DNA from: Drosophila miranda
Taxonomy: Eukaryota > Arthropoda > Insecta > Diptera > Drosophilidae
Length of the DNA: 64,000 nucleotides
Assembly: GCF_003369915.1 (NCBI RefSeq)
Contig: NC_046676.1
Span: 14,428,001-14,492,000, forward strand
Direction: 5' to 3'
Of this stretch, positions 12,647 through 25,100 are shown piece by piece. Position 1 is the first letter of the stretch. The number at the start of each line of letters is the position of its first letter. Both the position numbers and the translations under genes were made by a program. The notes under the pieces are model-generated. The model was given only the letters and a program-made list of their open reading frames with translations. It did not search any database and was not told where the DNA came from.

Positions 12647-13156
12647 ATGGAATCGATTCTACAGGTGAAATTGGAACAGCCCAATATCAAGGAACGTTTG
12701 AATTTGCATGTCAAGAGGCGGCTGCAACAGGATGCAGATACCCCAGCCGAGAGCACTGAGTTATTCCCTGATCTGTCCTGGCAAGGAAAGCGTGGCAAGG
12801 CGAAGGAACCTCTGAAACAACGCAAACCGTATCAGAAACGAGCGGAAAAGACTAAAACGGAGACCACAAAGTGCAAGAAAGGTAGATTAGTGTAGAGTCC
12901 AGAAAGAGATAGGTAATATTTCACAATTTCAGCCACGCAAATCGCCAGCCCAGCGCTGGAAGCGGAGCCACTGGACGAGCAGGAGACTGAAGCAGTAGGC
13001 TCCCCAGAGGCGGCAGAGCATAAGTCTACTAGCCGAGATCGCTATAAGAATGCGGACATACTCAATATGGTGCTGAGCTCCAAGAAGCGAGCCCTAATGC
13101 AGGATCCCGAGGTTCAGGCATTCTGGACTCGAATCATGGCAGCTATCAAGACCTAA
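12647..13156 (+). CDS. Unrecognised 152-aa basic protein
   Basis: Two exons, 12647-12881 and 12933-13156, are joined by a 51-bp intron with good sites (split GCC codon), giving 152 residues. The N-terminus is ESILQVKLEQPNIKERLNLH, with a sumoylation-like VKLE. A Lys/Arg-rich middle (RGKAKEPLKQRKPYQKR), an acidic linker in exon 2, and a conserved-looking C-terminus (YKNADILNMVLSSKKRAL, FWTRIMAAIK) follow. I do not recognise the family. A nuclear protein is plausible from its composition. The inverted-repeat end with GGTCACATTG lies 70 bp upstream of the ATG and probably serves as a motif-1-type TATA-less promoter. The clean splice and codon-like pattern make it a real gene. Confidence 0.75.
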
Positions 13157-16100
13157 GGAGGTGCACCAGACTGTTAGCCGCAACTACATATCTCTGTTAA
13201 GGGCCGAAACGGCTATTCAAAATGTATGTTAATGGGCATGCTCTGTTGGAGGCGTGGAGTGAATGGTTTTTCAAAAGTTTGTTAAGTTAAATAATTGTAG
13301 AACTGGAATTGAATGTTCCTTGTCTCAGTGCGCAGTCTCCGCTCTCCCATCTTGCCGGCCGATGCGGTGGCCTGCGTACAGCTGCAGATTTTGCGCTCAG
13401 AAGGAATTTCACCGTGTCTGGGGTTGCATCGCGTCGCGTGACCGCACAGAAAAGCAAACCAAATATAATAACACTTCAAAATATATCAAAAAAATCGTGT
13501 GTGTTTGTCGAACCCCAAAAAGGTAGCTGCCCCGACATCGATCAAGTGCACTTTCCAAACCACAAGCCTGCCGGCGATTCCGCAATCGAGGGCTCATCAG
13601 TTGGCCATTAAGCCGTACTATTAGATAATCCCGCTTGGGGCACGGGCTCCGGCGCGTTTTGCTATCGATTTAACTTTTTTCGCTTGGTTTCTTTTAGGGC
13701 GCTCATTCTCACGCTCTCTCGGTCGGTCTGCCAAAGCTCATGGGGACAGCAGGGTGTATATATATATGGTGAGGTATTTAGGTACTTCTCACACGCGGAA
13801 GCAGCTGAACCATACATATATGAGGGAACACTGTCGCTCTCTGTGAATGACTCACCCTGTATAAATACACCTTGGGTGACTGACTGACTAACGCTCTCTC
13901 TCTCGCTCTCTCTCTTTCCGTGCACGCTTTGACTTTGTGCTTCGTCCTTGCGAGAGAATTTGCACTGAAATCGTACTCACTCCACCCACCGACAAAGCCC
14001 TTCTTTTCGTTTTCAAGAGTTTCGGAACTTTCATTTCCATTCTGGTCGGACGTCAGCTTGAAATAGTTCGAAGGAAACCCCAACCCAAGGAAATTAATTC
14101 CGGACTCCCACATCATCATCCGCTCTTATGTAAATGAACACAACGACAAAAGATATACTCGACATATACTCGTAGAACATATCGTTATGGAAAGGCAGAC
14201 ATTTGAGAACTATATAAAATAGTGGTAAGGGCCTGGGCATTATATAACAGTGAGAGTAAATGTGAAAAGTGACTTCAAAACAAATCAGTGAAAAGTGAAA
14301 AGCGAAGAGCGACAAAATGATTACAAAACAGTTTGAAAAAATGAAAAAACCCTTACGTACATAGTATATGTATAAATGGAGTGTAATAAATCCTAATTGA
14401 ATTGAATCTAAAGACCACAATCTTGTATAATCAAACCAAAAAAAAGAAGCTATATATTACTTAACCGTTATATTATTTTGATAAAAGAGTCATATCTAAT
14501 ACAGCGAAAGCACTTCAAATAAGAACAAAAAAAAACGTATTGTCTGTTAATCCAAGAGACCTGCACCCTGTACATATACTTGTATATTATATTATACAAC
14601 CGAGAGTGCAGCAGATACATATGTACCTGCCGAACCGAACCCCATCTACCATCTACGAACCACCTGAACCACCACCTGAGCAACTATTTCGTTCCACTTA
14701 TTCTGCCTAGCTCGTTGAGGCTTGCCTTCTTTTTTTTAATGGCTAAATCGATAGGGTATGCCTTTATGCCAATTGTCTGACTATTACATAAGAAAAGAAA
14801 AAAAGCCAACCGAGAAAACGGTGGGAAACAGACCCTGACAGACCAGACGCAAGGCAGTAGATTACTTGAAGGAACATTTCCCGCAGGAAATGCCAAAAGA
14901 CGGAGACACTTGACAACATGCAGCACAATGAGGTGCCACTGAGGGGGAGTCACGGTATGGTATGTTCTGAACTAGGTCATTCCTTGAATTTTGTGAGGCC
15001 ACAGAGCGGGAGGGAGGCAGGCAGGCTGGAAGGGAGATTCATATGAAGACGGATATGGAGCTTTGTAGAGTGTTGCATGCCACAGAGAATGCAATCTAAT
15101 CGGAAAAGGCACATCCAATATTTAAGGGGAAGTGGCATAATGGACACACAGACACACTCGCCAAATGCCCCCTCCCGTATGGCGGGGGGTACTCTACTCT
15201 TCCGCCCGACAACAGCATTTTGTTGTGATTGACGGGTCCGACATGACAACAGCCCCTTGACTACCATATTGATTGGCTTTTCATTCGTTCAGCTGTCCAT
15301 TTTTCATTTTTCTTCTCCACATGCTCTGTGTGTGTGTGTGTACTGTCTGAGTCTGTGTGTGCCAGAAACCCGAATTCGAGGCGTATGCGTAATATTTCCA
15401 ACTCTGATCATATTCTCCTCTTCCGCTTCCCCAGCAGCTAAGCAGTTGGTGGAGTGGTGCTCTACTAAGGCTTCAGTGCATTGCACTTTTCTTGATTACG
15501 TATACGACTTGGTGCTTGTACAAGTTAATAGAGAAGGAGACGGAGTTTGCTCAAAGGGGTGTCTGGTGTCTCCCTCCCAGGAATGGCGGGAGTACTTTTG
15601 TAATTACTTTTGGCCAATAGAGACTTGACATAGAAAGGGAAAACTATGTACATTGACGTTTTTCTGCCCTATTCCAATATTTTAGTATATTGTTCCGTTT
15701 AAAGGAATTGGTTTATTTCTCATCTCATATCGGGTAATTCTTCATGTAAGACCGCGTTGATCTTCCGTCTCAAAGGTAGTTCCAATAATAAATCTCTTGA
15801 GCTTAAGTATCAGAGCTTTGAATGTTCAACAACTTTAACGGTAAATTGCTTTTACCCCCGTTAAATGTCCCGTAAATTGCTCCTGTATAGTGCACCATCC
15901 GCTGTGGGCCGTGCCACAATCACAATTCACTCGAGGCGGCACCCGAGGCCAACTCGACCAGGCCTGAGGGGAATGAAATGGCAACGGAAACGCGCTTGCG
16001 ATGACAAAACTATTAAAAGATTACCCCGATTGGCGGGTATGCGAGGGAAGTGGTTGAGTGGGCGGTGGAATGGGTTGCCTAGCTACAGGGCAGCAAATGC

Positions 16101-16940
16101 AATAGGTTCCTCATCCGTAACACCCACTCTACACGAAGGAAAATCAATGTTTAAGCCATTGGCCCATTAAATCGTAGATAGTAATCATGGAAATCCTATT
16201 AAGTGTCCATGCTTCCTATGAGAATCTCATAAGAAGCCACTGCACACATTCCATTAGTGCTACAAAAAATTAATAATAAACCTTAACATTTAAATCATTT
16301 GAAATTCACTTTGAGCCAGGGCAGTGATCAAGCTCGACGCCAAGAGCATTGGATTGGCTTCCACAGGCCCACTAATTGGGTCGCCCGAATGGGTTCCACA
16401 CAGAGCGCGTCATTACAGTTTCGTTCCAATTCTCTTTGCCTCAGCGAGTGGAGTGCAAGAAGACAGAGCGAGAGAGAGAGAGAGAGCGCATCTGATGCAT
16501 TGCGCCGTCGCATTTATTACCTCACACTTTCTTGCCTAACCCCCCCGCCCCCAGACCTTGCTGTCGAACTGCACTTCTTTCGTAGTTCTCGTTTCTTTTT
16601 TTTTGTCTTTCCTATTTGCGTCCCACTTTGCTCTGCCGTTATTTCCATTCCTCTTTGCCCTATTCCGCATAGCTTTCGGTTTATTTTTGCCCAATGGATT
16701 TTCACTTTTCATCGTCGGGGTGAAGAGATGAGAGCGAAGCGAGTGGCAGAGTCGCGGCAGAGGAGAACTGTTTACACAGAATTAGCAAATGCATTCTCAT
16801 TTTCCAGGCTAACATGATAATCTAACAGCAAAGAAAACCGCAAATTGTTCAACGAAAGCCAACAAATTGTTGGAGAAAGAAGAGTTTTAAAAGAGACTAA
16901 GAGCATAAGTAAATAAACGAAAAACCCAAGTGCAGAGAAA
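13157..16940. other. Intergenic and 5' regulatory region before the Ly6 gene
   Basis: A 3.8-kb stretch without a convincing coding region. It contains TATA-like sequences (TATATATAT near 13757, TATAAATAC near 13860), CT/GA repeats (13891-13917, 16470-16486), and a CT-rich and GC-richer block at 13300-13660 that could hold promoters or noncoding first exons of the downstream gene. Several short open frames show no domain. Confidence 0.4.
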
Positions 16941-17618
16941 ATGTCGCCGTTCATGGAGAAAGTGTTGTTGCTGTTAGGCGTGCTCTGCTGCATACAAGGT
17001 AAGCCCCACAGTTTATGCAATGCAAAAAAGGCAACCCTGTCCCGACCGACACAAAAACAGCCCTGACAGTTGACAGCCCTGACATTTGGCGAACTGTACC
17101 TGTACCTGTACCTGTACTGCTTTTCTCTTCCCGTCCCCAGTGTCCACTGCCCTGATGTGCTACGACTGCAACAGCGAATTCGATCCTCGCTGCGGCGATC
17201 CCTTCGAGCCGTACTCCATTGGCGAGGTCAACTGCAGCAAACAGGAGCCCCTGGAGCATCTCAAGGACAGGTACAAGCCCACCTTGTGCCGCAAAACTGT
17301 GCAGAAGAGTGAGTCATTGTCCCAATACCCCAAGTCCGATCAATATAATGCTAATCCTTGTGCATTCCCATCCAAGTCTATGGCAAGACCCGCATTGTGC
17401 GCGGCTGCGGCTACATTCACGACGAGCGCACCGATGTGGAATGCGTGCGGCGTTCGGGCACCCACGATGTGGCCGCCATCTACTGCTCCTGCACCAAGGA
17501 CCTGTGCAACGGCGGCAACTCGCTGACAGCCCCGTGGATGATACTGCCTCTCGCCCTGGCCGCCGGCTGCGCGCTCCTGCTGACCTCCGGGCACACAATA
17601 AAAGTCCAGAGCTCATAA
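16941..17618 (+). CDS. CG6329: Ly6/uPAR-domain GPI-anchored protein (CG6329-like)
   Basis: Three exons, 16941-16998, 17141-17308 and 17377-17618, give 155 residues. The first 20 residues form a signal peptide (FMEKVLLLLGVLCCIQG). The mature region has the three-finger Ly6 cysteine pattern, opening with LMCYDCNSEFDPRCGD and closing with YCSCTKDLCNGGN, ten cysteines in all. A hydrophobic C-terminal segment (WMILPLALAAGCALLL) fits GPI anchoring. Fly relatives such as quiver, boudin and crooked modulate channels or septate junctions at the cell surface. The specific role of this member is not evident from sequence. Name and locus fit CG6329 by recollection of the neighbourhood. An AATAAA occurs inside the last codons (17597 area), but a longer trailer is likely. 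Confidence 0.85.
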
Positions 17619-20042
17619 ATTTAGCTGGGATTTAGCGCTTTCACACCTCCAATTGTATCCACTTATTTTTGCCTTACTTTCGATGGTTTTTCTTGGCCTG
17701 GTGCAGGTCCGGACTTAATGCTCATTTAGTTGCATAATTTAATTTAATTTAATGTGTTCGTAAGTGTAAAAGAACTAACAATAAATTGAAAATTATCTTA
17801 TGGTCACGCATGATAAACAGCAAAAGAGCATAACCGAACAAAAAAAACAACAAAAAAACAGCAGTTATTGGGGGCAGTAATACAAATAAATCCACATTAT
17901 CCCTTAACATTATGTTCGAAATTAAAAAAAAAATACAGAGAAACTGCCAGTAAATGTCTCCGCCTGAAAAATTTCAAAACTTTAATCCAGAATAAAACTT
18001 GACAAAGCAAAAAATATAATTAATTAATTTTTTTTGCGGCGAAACATCTGAGAAGCCCAACAAGAGAAGAAACACAAAAAAATGTATAATTTAACACCAC
18101 GACAGAATAGGGCAACGGCAACCCAACCCTAGAAGGTAACCCCTTCGTATAAGCTATGCGAAAACCCGAAGGTAAACTAATTGAGAACATCTATAGAGCA
18201 TAGTATTTGAAATAATTAGGATTCCGAACTCATAGGAAGCCAGAAAAATGATTTATATGTAACTCAAGAAAAGTATAGGAAGGAAAATTAATAAAAATAT
18301 ATATATACACATATATATACATACATTAAATAGAAAGAATGGGAAAACTATTTACAAATCAACAAGAGAATCCATAAAATTAGCAACTAAATTATGAAAT
18401 CATATTTTGTCCATTTTGAGCTTCATACAAACAAAAACCAAAATAGAAAACTAACAAAATAAATCTTCCTAAAATTTGTCAAAAGACAAAAGACTCATCA
18501 AACTTTATGTCTTATGCGCTATAATTTCCATTATCATCATTGATCCGACCGGCAGGCCTCCCCCCAAAGACACACAGATACAGATACAGATACAGATACA
18601 GCAAAAGTACAGTCAACACAAAAACGGTAGCAAGAAAATGAGCAAGGTGGAAGGAAAACACTAGCCAACACATCACATGACACATTATATGACAGCCGTT
18701 AAGAACACATCATTTTGTGTAGGAAAAGCAAACTAAAAAATTTAATTATATTTATACATATATCATCGTATACATAACAGAAATTGCATAAAATATATAA
18801 AATTATATTTATTTAGTTAAATATTATTAAGAATTATATGGAAAGCTAATAAAACTACAGAAAAAAACAATAAAAAAAAATAATGAGAAAAGCGTGAGCA
18901 TATGTAGATAAACTTAAATAATTTTAATTTATAAAACAAAGAAAGAAAAAAAAACCAAAGACAAATAACAAAACACTTGCCGTTGTACCGTAATTAAAAA
19001 AAAAATGGAGGAAAGGAAACCAACCAGAGAATAAAAGAAAACAAAATGCAATTCTCCAACAAGTTGAATAATCTCAGACACGTACATAATTTAGATTCGA
19101 TATTCCAACTCTCAGAGCTCCATTTTATTCGTTTATCACTGCAATGCAATCCATGACAGATCCAAAAACTTTTCAACAAAATTCAAAAATAAATAAATAT
19201 AATAAAAAGTTTGAGAAACTCCAATACGCATTTGAGCACATTCACAGAGAAACAAAACATGAAAAAACACGCTGAAATTGATAATACTCGTATATAAAAA
19301 AGAAAAGATAACGACATAATAAAGACATGAATTGGCAGCGTGAATCATATCATTGAGCTTTGCTTTACCAGACACGGAGGCGGGAAGAGATTCTAAACTA
19401 ACATTTAAACATTTAAATGGAATACGAGTATAGTATATGGAAGAGCAAAACAGATACTTCAAATTATTATATGCAATTGAGATGTAATAAAACAGAGTAA
19501 TAATAACACCACAAAACGTTTGCAAAACAAGTTACTGCAACTGAAGGAAACAAAAATAAAAACAAAAATACAAAATATATCTACATAAATCCCAAAAGAA
19601 AGTTTCGAGAAGTCCAGCAACAACAAAAAGAAAGAACACACACCAACAAAATTATGCTTTTTGCTGCGTTGCCTGATTTGAATGTTTTCTATGTATATAT
19701 ATATACCAAATATATATATATATATCGATTCCATTTCCATTTGTTTCTTAGGTTTTTCGAACAGCAGCACACAAAAGGAAATACATACATATTATGCAAA
19801 CAGAAATATAACAGAACACAAAAAAAAAGACAAGACATTAAATGAAAATCGAACAAGATCTTTGAGAAAGAATAAAGCAAAAATTATGTGAACTTGTTAA
19901 TTTTTAGCATTTAAGTCTGTAAAGCTCCGCTTGTAGATGAAAACTCAATAAATAAACTAAATACAAAGGGAAATCGAATAAAGCAACGGATTGAACAGTT
20001 GAAAACTATAACAAATAGCTTCGATTGGCTCTTAAATTCAAC
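17619..20042 (+). other. A-rich noncoding trailer
   Basis: About 2.4 kb with strong A excess on the + strand (many A runs, few T runs), short TA and CAGATA repeats (18573-18600, 19697-19725), several AATAAA sites and no coding potential. The strand bias suits a long 3' UTR of the Ly6 gene running toward the convergent protease gene. Confidence 0.4.
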
Positions 20043-20048
20043 TTTATT
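20043..20048 (-). terminator. Poly(A) signal of the CG6337-like gene
   Basis: AATAAA on the minus strand, about 54 nt after the stop at 20102, a normal distance for this compact gene. Confidence 0.55.
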
Positions 20049-20101
20049 TCGTTATCTACGTCGGTTATTAAATGAATCAACTGGTAACCCACCGTAACGT
20101 G

Positions 20102-21172
20102 TTACGAGTTGGGAAAAATAGCATTCTTGGCGATCGGCTGGCTGGCGCTGCGCACGATCCTGATGTAGCCCTGCTCGCCCCATCCCGTGCCGAATGAGTT
20201 GAGGCACTTCCAGTAGTTCAGATTGGTGGCGGCATCGAAGCCGTAGCCCACCACCAACAGGAACTGAGAGCTGGCGGCCGTGGCGGCTTTGGTGGGCGGC
20301 TGGTAGACACCGCTCGAGTACTGCATGAAGCCGAAGGTCGCCGGATTGTACTCCACCACTACGGGTATGTCGTTGGACACGTAACGCATGAGGGCAGTAT
20401 CGTCGCCGTCGGCCAGGACCGAGTAGCTGGTCAGCTGGACGCCCACCCCCACCGACGGGGCTGGCAGGCACATCCCCTGCTGCTTGAGAGCTGGCGTGTT
20501 TGGATAGTCCTCGGATGGATACAGAAGCGAGTACTGGGTGAGGTAGTCGAAGGCCGACTGCGGGGCCTGCGTGCTGCAGCCGGCGCCCATGCCAGCGCAG
20601 TCGATCAGCTGCTGAGCGGACAGCGATTGGGGGGAGAGATTTCCAGATCCAACGGCATTCATGATCTCCACGGCCTTGGCCGCGGCATAGGCCCAGCTGC
20701 TGCTGCAGTTCACGCCCTGGTCCTCCACCGTAATGGTCAAGCCCAGGTCCGCGACGATGTCGTACTCGGCCGCCGGCGCCTGCGTGGCTACAGGAGTCAC
20801 GGCATTCGAAACGGTGGGGAACACGGCCTTGGGCAGCAGTGCAGCGAACTGGACCAGGCGTATGTCTGAGAATTGGTTCACCGCCTCGCGGTAGGTGGTG
20901 CGATTCCTGTCCGCCTGGGCATTGTTCTGCGTCACTTGGTTGCGGTTATAGATGAAGTAATAGTTGGCAAAGGACCTCGCCGAGGTGGTCGGGTAGATCT
21001 TTGCATATTTGGCCTGGGAATATGATTTTCGTCTAATTGCTAGAGCTGAACGCGTGGGAAAATGGTTTCAACCTACCTCATATGCTTCGAAATCGGCTAA
21101 ATCCTGGCCGTGGTTGAAGGCCCATCCTGCGCCGGCAGCGAGTAGAACAAAACAGAGCACCAACTTGGGCAT
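20102..21172 (-). CDS. CG6337: Secreted papain-family pseudoprotease (CG6337-like)
   Basis: Exons 21077-21172 and 20102-21013 give 335 residues. A signal peptide (KLVLCFVLLAAGAGWAF) is followed by an I29-type prodomain (FEAYEAKYAKIYPTT, EAVNQFSDIRL) and a C1A papain-like fold. The catalytic positions are altered. The nucleophile segment reads DQGVNCSSSWAYA, with Ser where Cys precedes Trp. The His segment reads SSQFLLVVGYG, with Gln at the His position. The Asn segment (LNSFGTGWGEQGY) is kept. The fold is otherwise complete with no stops or frameshifts, so it appears to be a maintained inactive homologue rather than a pseudogene. It has its own TATA box and poly(A) signal. It may bind inhibitors or substrates near the active paralogue 2.3 kb away. 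Confidence 0.88.
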
Positions 21173-21216
21173 GACGAATTCCGAAACTGATGCCCGAAAG
21201 AACCACTCGACGGGCC

Positions 21217-21223
21217 TTATATA
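21217..21223 (-). promoter_or_regulatory. TATA box of the CG6337-like gene
   Basis: TATATAA on the minus strand, 45-51 bp upstream of the start codon at 21172, leaving a very short 5' UTR. Confidence 0.6.
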
Positions 21224-22443
21224 CGGCCAGTTGTCGGTGGTAAATCTCCTTCTGATTGCAAACGCAAATACAATAGAAGTAAGTCACTTTCGCAAGAAAA
21301 GTGCAAATAGATTTCTATGCGCCTGCCCCTGCCCCTGCCCCTGCCCCTGCCCCATGCCGAACAGCCTCGAATTCGCACTTGCCCCACGGCAGATGGAAGC
21401 AGCAGAAGACACTCGTAACGTGACGATAAGCCCCGTTAGAGGAGAGCCTCAAGAAGCGTCCAGGGTGCGGCGCACTATTTGCCCAATAAACTTGTCAAAT
21501 GAGCCCTCGTTCCGTTTCGATTCGCCAGGTTCTCGTATCGCTGTTAATTTGAAAACCCCACTGGCCTGGTTCCAGCCTGACATCGTAAAAGCAGCCAGCT
21601 CTAATCACGCCCCGTTTAGGGGTTCTCTCTCTCTTTATGGGCAGGCATGATTAATCATATTCATGGGCCTCTTGTTCATGGGCCTCATAAATATTGCAAC
21701 ATTTATATGATTGTTTGTTTGTTGTCTTCTCTAAATTGTTGAATACCAAGTGCTAAATTATGTAATTCAGAGATTTTAGTCAGCGGAATCCGGCGATAAA
21801 CTGTGCATCTTGAGACGAGACTTACTTATAACCACATAGGTCGTTGAACTTTTCAGCATCTGCGCTTAGTAAATGGACCAAAAGACCTGTTAAATAGGAA
21901 GCTAGTGTGTATAAATACATTTGGCTAAATGAATGAGTCTGGCCTGTATTCTGAGTCGATTCAATTAGCATTCATTCAGTGCATATACCGAATTTCCGAA
22001 TTTACTCAATTATTAGTTGATTCGTGAACCCAGAAGTCGAAGCGTTTTGGGACATATGAGATGTGTGTAGCACCCAGAATTCTCAGAGCAATTTTCCCTT
22101 TCTAATACTGTTATGCAAATCGTTCCGTATCTATTAAATTTGAAACACGATTACTCAGTAAACTTATAATATTCCAAGATACGGAACGTGGATAAAAAAT
22201 GGACGGAAATTCACTCTCATTTAATATTTATTAAAAATATGTATATTTTATTGTAAATAAACCATATACATACATACATGTACATTTACAAATAACCATG
22301 CGATGGCACCAACCACAAGACACATCTTTACCTCATGCCAGATTCGTGTTCGAAAATGTTCACATTTGTGAACATCTGGTTTTGGCCCAATCCAAGTTTG
22401 TATCAGAGTCCATGGCGGGGGGAAGTCCCCTCCAACCTCCAAC
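21224..22443. other. Spacer between divergent protease genes
   Basis: Noncoding. It includes five tandem CCCTGC-type hexamers at about 21325-21355 and an AT-rich tract with TATA-like and ATTTATTAAAA sequence near 22220-22260. It presumably holds shared regulatory sites for the divergent CG6337-like and CG6347-like genes. Confidence 0.35.
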
Positions 22444-22450
22444 TATATAA
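22444..22450 (+). promoter_or_regulatory. TATA box and noncoding first exon of the cathepsin-L-like gene
   Basis: TATATAA at this position would place a start site near 22475, with a noncoding first exon ending around 22521 at a GTGAAC donor. The next exon begins one base before ATG 23502 (ATTGCAG acceptor), which explains the bare start codon there. A (GT)n run lies in the intron at 22596-22624. Confidence 0.45.
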
Positions 22451-22590
22451 ATCTAAGCCCCATCGTCGAGCTTCGCTTATAACCTGAGCGGAGTCCGAGT
22501 CGGCAGCATCTTCGGCTGGATCTGTGAACGCGAAAGAGATATCTCTCGAATACGTATACGTTGTAAAAGGTGATTAGGCTCTTTTTGTTT

Positions 22591-22628
<38 letters not shown>

Positions 22629-23501
22629 TGACATGCCGCCCGACTGTGAATCATAATTGCAAACAAATCAAGTGGACAGACGGTTGCAATTAGGGCTTAC
22701 ATGTGGTCATAGATCGATGCCTTTCACCCGAGCCCAGCATGGGACGCCTGCAAAAGGGTACGAGTATCTCTGAATATTCACAGCATCGAAAGTGAAATTT
22801 TCGTTGGCCTATAATCCAGACTTGACCACGACCAAAAGAAACCAAAGAGTCGTAAAACACTCATTTCAGGCTAATCAAATGCATTCGTGGGTTCACGTTT
22901 GTGTTTCGCTGAGACACAAACCATATGTAAATCATATCCAAATGGGATTATTCAACCTTTAATGATATATCATCCATCAGGAAATTGGCCAATCGGATGC
23001 CGAACTCAAAGCAAACAACAAACATCGAATGCTCTCCAGTTAATAATTAAATCCGATAGATCATGGTAGACGGTAGGGAAGTGAAAGAGTCGATGTTACG
23101 GAATTTTAATGTCATTAATTACCTATTTGGGCGACAGATGGAGCATGGCAGATGATCTGCAGAATGAATGATCGATTGTTCGTACAGTTACGGAATGGAT
23201 ATTCATCCACAAAGTGAAAACTTGAGTGTTTGTGTGCTGTTGAAACGATTTTCAGATGTTACATAATTTCTCTGGAAATCTTTACATTGGAAAGGGGTTT
23301 ACGAGTGTCACAGATATCTGAAAATGTGTCTTACGTGGATAAGAGGGTTTGCCAAAAAATCAGCGATAAGTAACCCAAATAGAATCGACCGAGGGTCAAT
23401 GAACTATGGAGATGCACCTGTCTACCGCCTATGGAGCTACGATAACTTATTTCCCAATACTTAACACTTGCGGTTTTTTTTTTTGCTTTCCATCATTGCA
23501 G

Positions 23502-25048
23502 ATGTTGAAGTGCCCTTCGATGTGGCTGCAGCTGGTCTTGGGCTTGGCCTGCCTGGGCGCAGTGGCATTGCAGTCCCTCCAGTCGTTTCCCAAGCTGTGC
23601 GACGTGAATAACTTTGACGACTTCTTGGCCCAAACAGGCAAGATTTACGCGGAAGAAGGCGAGCGGGCATACCGCGAGAGTATCTTTGCGGCGAAGAAGT
23701 CCCTGATTGACCTGAGCAATAGGAATGCGGACGGTGGCTTCTCCGGCTACCGCCTGTACCTCAATCCGCTGGCCGACTTGACCAAGAAGGAGATTGCCAC
23801 GCTTCTTGGATCGAAGGTCTCCGAGAGTGGCGAGTAAGTAGCACACAATTTATGACGCAATCAAAGCCCATAAAGGGGGAGCCCAGTGCTTGAATAATTA
23901 GCACCCATCTCATAAATAACGAACTGGTTTTCTGAGCATATTCCCCGTGCATAAGCCTAAGCATAGGCCAGAAGGAGGAGCGGCTTTATGTTTCTGCGGA
24001 TCCAGTTCGGAGGTCTCTTGAATGAATTCTGTTCGGGTATTTCCGAGTCATTCACTTATCATTCGCTTGTCAAGAGCGAAACAGCTACACATTTTTGGCA
24101 ATGCTTGAAAGATAATCGTGTTAGCTATGAATCAGAGTAATTGTTTATTCGTTGAATATTCATTTTCCCAGTACTCAATTTTGGCAGTCCATTGGAGTGT
24201 ATTCCATAGTTCAAATTTAGTGCAGTATTTATTCAGAATAAAGCTCAGGCACTTGACCCATTTATAGGCAGACCCATTCATCAGCGGTACTCATTCGGTT
24301 TATTCAAATTGCTTTCAGGAAATACACCAGTGGCCACGTCAATTACGTGACTGCTCCCAATCCGGCCAGCGGCAACCTGCCCGAGTCCTTTGACTGGCGC
24401 GAGAAGGGGGGAGTGACGCCGCCAGGATTCCAGGGAATGGGTTGCGGCTCCTGCTGGTCGTTCGCCACGACGGGCGCCCTCGAGGGGCATCTCTTCCGGC
24501 GCACGGGTGTGCTGGCCTCGCTGTCCCAGCAGAATCTTGTGGACTGTGCCGACGACTACGGCAACATGGGCTGTGACGGTGGCTTCCAGGAATACGGCTT
24601 CGAGTACATACGCGATCACGGCATCACTCTGGCCAACAAGTATCCGTACACACAGTTCGAGATGCAGTGCAGGCAGAACGAGACGGCTGGCCAGCCCCCC
24701 AGGGAGAGCATCGTGAAGATCCGCGACTACGCCACCATCAGACCAGGCGACGAGCAGAAGATGAAGGAGGTGGTGGCCACACTGGGCCCGTTGGCCTGCT
24801 CCATGAACGCTGCCCCCATCTCGTTCGAGCAGTACCAAGGCGGCATCTACGCGGATGAGGAGTGCAACCAGGACGAGGTGAACCACTCCGTTGTCGTCGT
24901 CGGCTATGGATCTGAGGGAGGAAAAGATTACTGGATCATCAAGAACTCGTACTCCCAGAACTGGGGCGAGGGCGGCTTCATGCGAATCTTGCGCAATGCC
25001 GGCGGCTTCTGCGGCATCGCCAGCGAGTGCAGTTACCCCATCCTATAA
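23502..25048 (+). CDS. CG6347: Secreted cathepsin-L-like cysteine protease (CG6347-like)
   Basis: Coding exons 23502-23833 and 24319-25048 give 353 residues. The signal peptide is WLQLVLGLACLGAVAL. The I29 prodomain spans about residues 35-95 (FDDFLAQTGKIYAEEGERAY, LYLNPLADLTKKEI). The mature C1A domain begins near LPESFDWREKGGVTP. The catalytic set is intact: Cys in GMGCGSCWSF, His in EVNHSVVVVGYG and Asn in IIKNSYSQNWGEGGF. Disulfide motifs CADDYGNMGCDGG and CGIASECSYP fit cathepsin L. The start is the ATG immediately after the 3' splice site. An AATAAA lies at 25095-25100. GATA-type TTATC/GATAA motifs around 23337-23365 and 25190-25275 would suit midgut expression, which is inference only. 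Confidence 0.92.
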
Positions 25049-25094
25049 TAAGTAGAAGCCCATTTAGTCTGTATTTCTAGATAGTCACTTAAAC

Positions 25095-25100
25095 AATAAA
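25095..25100 (+). terminator. Poly(A) signal of the cathepsin-L-like gene
   Basis: AATAAA overlapping a second copy, about 50 nt after the stop at 25048. Confidence 0.55.

Noticed and set aside
13263-13611. Short overlapping frames in a GC-richer block
   Set aside because: No family resemblance and frames on both strands are equally long; more likely a promoter or noncoding exon.
24281-24886. A 201-codon minus-strand frame
   Set aside because: Antisense to the conserved catalytic exon of the cathepsin-L-like gene; no domain and no splice context.
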